DNA of 64,000 nucleotides from Pomphorhynchus laevis. Its lineage: Eukaryota; Acanthocephala; Palaeacanthocephala; Echinorhynchida; Pomphorhynchidae. A model generated the notes under the pieces. That model did not search any database and had not been told where the DNA came from. It saw only the letters and a list, made by a program, of their open reading frames with translations. The stretch is taken from positions 43,670 through 107,669 of the forward strand of contig WNNJ02001571.1 of NCBI GenBank assembly GCA_012934845.2, in the 5' to 3' direction. This document shows positions 57,580 to 64,000 of this stretch, one piece after another. Within the stretch, counting starts at the first letter, position 1. Each line of letters starts with the position of its first letter. The translations under genes and the position numbers were made by a program.

Positions 57580-58250
57580 CTAGAGGGTGATAATGTATAA
57601 ATCAGGTCGACCCTACTCTCAAGAATGCCATCGAGCATGCATCAGTATCTGAATCATCTTCGTGGTTGTCAGCATACCCAACAAACAGTTATTCTTCCAG
57701 AATAAGTAATACATTCTTTCAAGATGCACTAGCCACCAGATACGAATTTCTACATCCCTCATCACCGAAATACTGCCAATGTAAAGAACAAAACTCGATA
57801 TCACACACTTTCTCGTGCCCTTTAGGCGGCTTGCCATCAATGAGACACGATGCCGTCCGTGATTTTCTAGCGAATAGATTATCCGAATGTTGTCGTAACG
57901 TAGCAATCGAGCCAAAACTATCCCCTCTGCATGATGCAATATGCTTCCAAAATCACGTTACAACTATTGATCGTGAAGCGAGACTTGACATATCATGTTC
58001 CGGAATCTTTGGAAACAGAACGGAGTGTACTTTTCTTGATATCTGCTTGTTCAACGCATACGCTCCCTCTAACTCTAGTAAGAGTATCGGACCATGCTTC
58101 GAATATCATGAACTAAGGAAGAAAAGGAAGTATCTTGAGAAAGTAAATAGCATAGAGCATGCGTCATTTATTCCCGTAGTGATTGCAATTATTTACAAAG
58201 GCTTGTGCGTGATGTAAATGTAGAAGATTGCTAAGAGTGTCGAGCGAGAA
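57580..58250 (+). mobile_element. LINE restriction-like endonuclease fragment
   Basis: The frame reads AIEHASVSESSSWLSAYP, a Cys-containing segment (YCQCKEQNSISHTFSCPLGG), MRHDAVRDFLANRL, IEPKLSPL, then REARLDISCSGIFG and TFLDICLFNAYAPSN. These are the metal-binding and PD-(D/E)XK strings of the LINE group also present at 33990-34897. The frame is open for about 183 codons. It is 5' truncated and opposite in orientation to the next LINE. Confidence 0.78.
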
Positions 58251-58383
58251 GATAATCTCGATAACGCAGCTACCGCAGCGGATGAACACTTAGACGAAAC
58301 TAGTACCAAACGCTTGATACAAAGCCAGAGGCACTTATCTATTTGTGTGAAATTAGTAGGTTTGAGATCCTCCCAGATAGCTA

Positions 58384-61200
58384 TAACCTAATTTGCCTTT
58401 TCTAAATATGCAGCTGTTTCAAAATAGTAACCGTATTGAAGACGAAATGGAAGTAACTTACTAAGTACTGCGACAGCAGTTGACGAGCGTTTTGATGAAA
58501 CACCAACCTCACGTTTAGCATATGTCCACAAGAAGTTATCGATAAGACAAAATTTTCCAAGGTAAAATTTGCCCAAAAACAACTGAAACCATATAAAATT
58601 ATTGGAAGCAGCATAACTTTAGAAATAATGAATGGGTCCTTGAAACAAAGATCCTCTATATTAGGAATTGCACACGTGGCTTGCATGATCTTCGCATATT
58701 TCCTCTCCAAATGTTCCTTAAATGATCAGCGAGTGATGACTGAAACTCCAAGGTATTTGTAAGATGAACAAAATTCCAATGCAGAATCATAATAAATGAA
58801 TAAGATTTGCTCGTTTGCGAGGATTTCCTTTCCGAAACTTAGCAATTGTCGTTTTATTAATATTTACAGCTGATTGATTACGAAGACAGTATTCCTTAAA
58901 GCTGTAAACGCTAATTGAGTACATGTTAAATCTGAAGATATTATTGCTAGACCGTCTGCGTAAAGGAGAATCGTAATTTTTGGTAAGACTCGGAGTAGGA
59001 ACTTAGGAAGATCCATAATATATAAAGAGAATAATAATGGACTGAGCGGATCACATTGATGAACGCCTCAATTAGCCATGACTGGTGTTCATAAATATAT
59101 TTGAATTAATAATTAAATTATTTATTATTTATAAATTATATAGATCGTCTGCGTAAAAGAGAATCGTAATATTTGGTGAGACTCGGTTTATGAACTTAGG
59201 AAAGTCCATTATACACAGAGAGAATAATAATGGACTGAGCGGATCACCTTGAAGAACTCCTCGATTAGCCATGAATGGTTTAAAGTAAATTATACCGTCA
59301 AATATTCTTAAAATGTTTGGTTGTAAGATTCTCTCCATCAAATGTAACATTCGGCCTTGAATATTGACCATTGAACTAAGTTTGTCCAGAAACAGTGATT
59401 TATTAATGTTATCAAAAGCTTTTTGAAAACTTCACTAAAACGGAATACAACGAGCTATGAATATCGAACGCTTCCATGATTTTGATCTTAGCATAGTATA
59501 AGCGTCCTGTGTTGAATATTTTCGACAGAATCCATGTCATTCCTTTGGGATGCAATGTCCACGAATTCTAAGGATTCGAATAGTTATCATCTTCGTGAGT
59601 AACTTGTAAAAGTGATTGAGTAGGGATATTACTATGTAAGAATCTTTTAATAAAATGTAACCGTTGCCCTTGTATAACACCCTTATGATTCTATCCCGCC
59701 AATTATGATAAATTATGATATATTGAAGTATAGAAGATTACCCAGTAACTTTCAAGTAGACTGTATGTATATCCAATATGTTCTACACGCAATTTGTCCA
59801 CACCTAATGCTTCATTTCGCGCCATGTTGAACAGTGCAAATTATATTTCGTGTGCGCTAATGGAACGGTTTAGAGGGTCCGAGTTAGATTTATCACAAAT
59901 TTCCTCCGTCCATTCAAAATCGGCAAAATTAACATTGTCATCGGTAAATATATTTGAGAAGTGAACACGCCAATCGCCTACACGAATTCTGAATGCGAGC
60001 TTGCAAGATCGTGTTCTTAATAGCCATGGAGCTCTCTCGGCTTTGCTCATTTGAATAAGTTTTTTTCTAATCTCACAATCACCTTTCCAGTTCTTCCGCA
60101 ATGAACAAAAATGACGTCGTAGTTGAACATATGTATCATTCACTGCAGTTTCAAACCGAGTATGTTTATATAAAATTTGTAAGATCTTACGAAGATTCTT
60201 CAGCGAATGAAGTTGTTCGATCACTGGCAAACTTTATGTATTATAAACTGCGTGGACGCATGCATTTAAGAGATAATTCTGCAACAAGTTGGAACTTAAA
60301 TCGAAGTCACCGATCTTCTATAACATTCGGGCACTTTGAATGATATCGAGATCTAAGTTCTCTTCCCTCACAATTATACTAGGCGACGAGCTCTCTAGGT
60401 TTTATAAAATCTAAAAAAATTCTCCATCTATTACTCAAGTTTTTATGCTTGCGCCTCAACGCTTATTCGTTGAAAAAATTAGGACGTATTATGTATACCG
60501 AGACTAGCAAAGACAAAATCGATGCAACTTCTGCCGTTTGGAGCTTCGTATGATCAACCTTCTGCTCGTACATGTAAAATTAAATTGAATGAAACGAAAT
60601 ACTTTACAAGTTAATTAAGTGTTCTTGATGAAGGATACTTTGCATTGAAATCCCCTGTAATAATTAGTGGATGGTGTAAATTCTAGTAGAGAGAAATTCT
60701 GTTTCATCAATTATGCATGTAGCTGAATAGGACAGGTTAAAATAGCATCCTACTATACACAAGTGAGGGTATCAAGAAGAATAGCATTTTCTGAATAGCA
60801 ACATTTCCATTCGCGAAAGACTTTGCTAACCGCTAGAATCACCCCTCCCGATGGACGACCTGTGTTTCTAAAATTAGCTGGAATGCCAAATAAGTAAAAT
60901 CTCTTCAGGGCTATTGAAGAGTAAAATGTCTCCATAAATACCAAAATATCAAAAGTGAGTATCCACTCATAAATCCCTTCGTTAACTAGTGTTTGAAGAC
61001 CTTTGAAATTAAAAAGGAATAGTCTGATGAAGATTTAGGCAATTCCCACTACTGACGATCGCCGTATAATTAGTGGATAGTCACATAGAATTAATATCTA
61101 GGGGTCGTTCAATTGATTTGAACATCAAACTGGGTTCTGTACAAGACCGTACTATCCGATTATTGCGAATAAAATTGATTTAGAAGGTTTAGCCCATCTT
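58384..61200 (-). mobile_element. APE-type LINE fragment
   Basis: From right to left: endonuclease pieces (RPSGGVILAVSKVFREWKC at 60753-60944, ITGDFNAKYPS near 60650), a linker (59841-60230, ending SNSDPLNRSISAHEI), RT with NRGVLQGDPLSPLLFSLCI and LFYADDLYNL (59129-59371), and the post-RT region (PIILYGFSCFWANFTLENF, 58402-58710). It lies in many frames and is clearly dead. A piece of RT (58950-59090) is present twice, separated by AT-rich sequence. Confidence 0.75.
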
Positions 61201-61645
61201 ATTTGAATAAGCTGCTTATAAAGATCACTATAAAATTAATTTTTCACTAATAATTAATTTTAATAATTAATATTAATTCACTATTATTAATATCAATAAC
61301 CAGTAATATTAATATTAATAATATTATTAATAATGGACCGTAATATTAATATGTCGTATTAATAAATTCTGAATCTGCTTTATCATCGAGTTCCACTACA
61401 TCTTTCGACGTAAGGGCACTCAATGTATTATTACGAATATTATTAATACTATGACTTCTCATTTGTGGAGAACCATCAGGATTGATGTTTTTATTATATA
61501 ATAATCATTTACAACGTAATATTTAAATCCTTGCATTGACATGGCTATGTAAATAAGATCAGTTTTATTTTGGTACCATAATTTCTTATTTCATAATTAT
61601 GTTTTATTGCTTTGAAATGAAACAGCATATGATTTACAAGTTTAG

Positions 61646-62072
61646 GTACATGGGAGACGAAATATTAGACACGGATATACCTTCCTCATTTGAAGTGAAA
61701 CTCTATCGTAATATGATTGGCAAATTGATGTTCATCATTTTACAACCGCTATCATACTGTTTACGTCCAATGATGATAAATCCACGACCAATAACCTTAT
61801 GGGAAGCTTATAATTGGATAGCACAAATTGTTTTCGACTGTTTGATTATCTACGCGTTTGGAAAGTCTGCAATGCTATATCTTTTGCTAAGCACCCTTGT
61901 TGGTATAAGTCTTCATCCTATTTCAGGTCATTTCATATCAGAGCATTATGTATTCATAAATGGATTTGAGACATATTCATATTACGGTCCATTAAACTGG
62001 ATAACGTTCAATGTAGGTTATCACAATGAGCATCACGACTTTCCGTCTATTCCAGGATATAGTCTTCCTAAG
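61646..62072 (+). CDS. DEGS1-like: sphingolipid delta-4 desaturase, third recognised exon
   Basis: The exon completes the Arg codon and continues YMGDEILDTDIPSSFEVKLY, then INPRPITLWEAYNWIAQIVF. It then has hydrophobic segments, HPISGHFISEHYVFINGFE, and TYSYYGPLNWITFNVGYHNE followed by HHDFP, histidine box 3 (NEHHDFP). It ends GYSLPK at a GTTTGT donor in phase 0. The remaining C-terminus (about 60 residues in orthologues) must lie in exon(s) beyond the window. No disabling changes are seen, so the gene looks functional. Confidence 0.93.
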
Positions 62073-62204
62073 GTTTGTTGCAATTTTACTTAATGGTTTA
62101 ATGAAATGATTTAAAAAATAAGTAAATAACAAATATCGTATAAATATAACGAATTGTATAAATACACATTTTTGGTTTTGATGTATTTAATAATTCAAAA
62201 CTTA

Positions 62205-62345
62205 CGAAGGCCCATAATATAGAGAGAATAATAATAGACTGAGCGGATCACCTTGAAGAACACCACGATTAGCCATCAATGGCGTTCATTAATATATTTA
62301 AATTAATAATTTAATTATTTATTATTTATAAATTATATATCATTT
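62205..62345 (-). repeat. mobile-looking LINE RT scrap, second copy
   Basis: Minus strand reads MANRGVLQGDPLSLLLFSLY, joined at a GAACGCC/GAACACC point to an AT-rich stretch (TTTAAATTAATAATTTAATT). The same join occurs at 59080-59143, so the two copies share a breakpoint. Confidence 0.65.
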
Positions 62346-62349
62346 AAAA

Positions 62350-64000
62350 TAGTAATATTCATATTATATATTATAGTATATCTTTTATTTTATTATCGAG
62401 AAATTTTTGACTAAAGCCATTCGATTTACATGTTTGTATTTCTTATATATGTTCTTGTGTGTCTTATAAAATAACATGATATGATATAATATAATAAGAT
62501 GCATTATTATATTTTTTACATACTATTACTATTAATATTAAATATTATAATAATGATATAAATTTCTATAATAAAAAAGTAAATAAAATGAGTTAGTGAT
62601 GATTAATATAATATATTAATTGATCATTAATATATTAAATAATCGTTACACTCGAATGATTAGTAGTACTAATCATTCGAAAAATTAATAATAATTGACT
62701 TTTATACAATTATTTAATTTTGAATTTTGAGTACTGAAAAACCACCGTAATCAATTCGCAATCAAATTTATATACCGGATTCTGCTTATTGAGCTTCATC
62801 GTTAATCTTGAAGCCTCATCATCATAATATGATGAGGTAGTTGAGCATTTATTAGCAAAAATTACATTTAAATGTGTTATTAAAAGTATTTGTACGTATT
62901 TAAAAAATATATAATTATTAAGTTATTTAATAAAAAGTATTTTAAATATAACCAATAACGTAATGTCGTCGTATATTTTGAAAAAATATATTTCTAAAAA
63001 ATTGATGCTAATGATTCATTACTTAAATTTAAAATTTTAAAACAAATAGGATTTATATTTGCATAATTTTAAAATCAATTGATTATTTCACTGATAATAA
63101 TATTTAAAAAACAATTGATCCATTTTTGATTTGGAATTTTGGAGCAGTATTAATTGAATTTATTTTTATATTTGGCTAGCTACATCTACAGTTAGTTGAT
63201 CATTTATTAGCTAAAATTACATTTTAATGTGTTATTTAAAGTATTTTTACGTATTTAAAAATATTTAGATATAAAATTATTTGATAAAAGGTATTTTAAA
63301 TATAACCAATAACATAATGTCGTAGTATATTTTAATTTATTTTTATATTTGGCTAGTTACATCCACAGAAAAAAGCAAAATTTGTTCAAACTTAATAAAT
63401 GGTATTTTACTAAAAAATGTATTATTTACATGCTATAAGTGATTGGTAGAATTTGTTATTTACATGTGAGATGGTAAATATTAGAAATATAAATTTTCTT
63501 ATATGCTTTATTAAAAAATGTTGTGTCATTTATGTAATAGTTCGATATTCTCATAATATTGAATATTTAATTTATTGCAATATTGAAATATTTTGATGTC
63601 CAAAATATGGCTGCTCCAAATAATTACAGACGTCCCGAAAAAATAAGACGTTCGTGTGTATTGAGCTAAAGCTTATTGTCACTTCTGTATTGAATTGACC
63701 GATTCAATAAATGCCTAATAGTTAAACAAGCCTTGCTTATTCGTTTTATAAATTTATTTATAAATTATAAATTATTTAAAAATTAAATAATTTAAATAAT
63801 TATAAAAAGAATTTATAAATTATTTCATATTCATGAAATGATTCATGTGCGAATAAATCAATAACTAATTATATCACAACATAAAAAATAAAATAAATAA
63901 TTAATGCATTATAAATATATTATATTATTATATGATATTATGTATAATACATTAATATATATGATATATTATGATATATTATAGTATAATATATTATGAA
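62350..64000. other. AT-rich right end, intron of the desaturase gene
   Basis: Apart from the direct repeats no feature was recognised. The missing 3' exon(s) of the desaturase were searched for on the + strand and not found, so the region is probably intron 3. Confidence 0.55.
62842..63372 (+). repeat. two direct repeats of about 150-200 bp
   Basis: CATTTATTAGCAAAAATTAC to ATAACCAATAACGTAATGTC (62847-62985) recurs at 63201-63335. TTATATTTGGCTAGCTACAT at about 63168 recurs at about 63345. This fits part of a tandem array with a unit near 180-350 bp. Function unknown. Confidence 0.65.

Larger units (their letters stand above)
55879..61645 (+). other. desaturase intron 2 (about 5.8 kb) with LINE debris
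   Basis: GTATGT donor, TTTACAAGTTTAG acceptor. It contains LINE pieces in both orientations (56811-57035, 57580-58250, 58384-61200) and an ATT/AAT microsatellite at 57065-57155. 55880-56800 and 61230-61600 are AT-rich with no other feature seen. Confidence 0.8.

Noticed and set aside
1-64000. tRNA, rRNA or snRNA genes
   Set aside because: No T-arm-like GGTTCGAATCC string with a matching acceptor stem and no rRNA-like block was seen by eye.

Overview
This window looks like nuclear DNA from an invertebrate animal. It is strongly AT-rich, host exons are few and separated by long introns, and most recognisable sequence is retroelement debris. The sequence gives no species. Naiad-type Penelope-like elements, CR1/L2-like LINEs, LINEs with a restriction-like endonuclease and a Ty3/gypsy fossil together suggest a repeat-laden invertebrate genome.

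Host genes: (1) A sphingolipid delta-4 desaturase (DES1/ifc type) runs on the + strand from about 54.7 kb. Exons at 54747-54810, 55563-55878 and 61646-62072 splice in phase and carry all three histidine boxes. The last exon(s) lie past the right edge. (2) The C-terminal exon of an ERG/FLI-type ETS transcription factor lies on the - strand at 27820-28331. (3) On the + strand at 9.6-11.9 kb, exons with matching phases encode what looks like the pointed (SAM) domain and upstream part of an ERG/FLI-type protein. Its two characteristic domains therefore lie on opposite strands in this window. A few smaller unrecognised exon-like reading frames are also listed.

Layout: 1-7.4 kb is a broken Ty3/gypsy element (- strand, 129-bp LTRs), split by a Naiad Penelope-like element (+) at 1.59-4.51 kb. 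7.4-16 kb is AT-rich with two short hammerhead-bearing repeats near 8.7-9.05 kb and the ERG-like + exons. 16.3-26.3 kb has LINE pieces, including a GC-rich restriction-like-endonuclease LINE at 21.4-24.5 kb. 27.8-28.3 kb is the ETS exon. 30.6-31.5 kb is a tandem array made from a scrap of LINE reverse transcriptase. 33.8-36.9 kb is a second restriction-like-endonuclease LINE. 37.7-43.3 kb holds a long-TIR element, a short Naiad derivative, the end of a canonical Penelope-like element with a hammerhead ribozyme, and a 94-bp-arm palindrome with a hammerhead core in each arm. 45.5-46.5 kb is a 100-bp-unit satellite. 47-49 kb is a pile of Naiad tails. 49.1-53.0 kb is a CR1/L2-like LINE. 53.3-54.2 kb is another short Naiad derivative, followed by the desaturase gene, whose second intron is filled with LINE pieces.

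The strongest unusual signal is the number of self-cleaving-RNA-like motifs. These are canonical hammerhead cores in a Penelope-like tail and in small inverted-repeat elements, plus a conserved folded region at the Naiad 3' end that contains hammerhead-like strings in permuted order. Naiads are described as lacking canonical hammerheads, so that region deserves the closest look.
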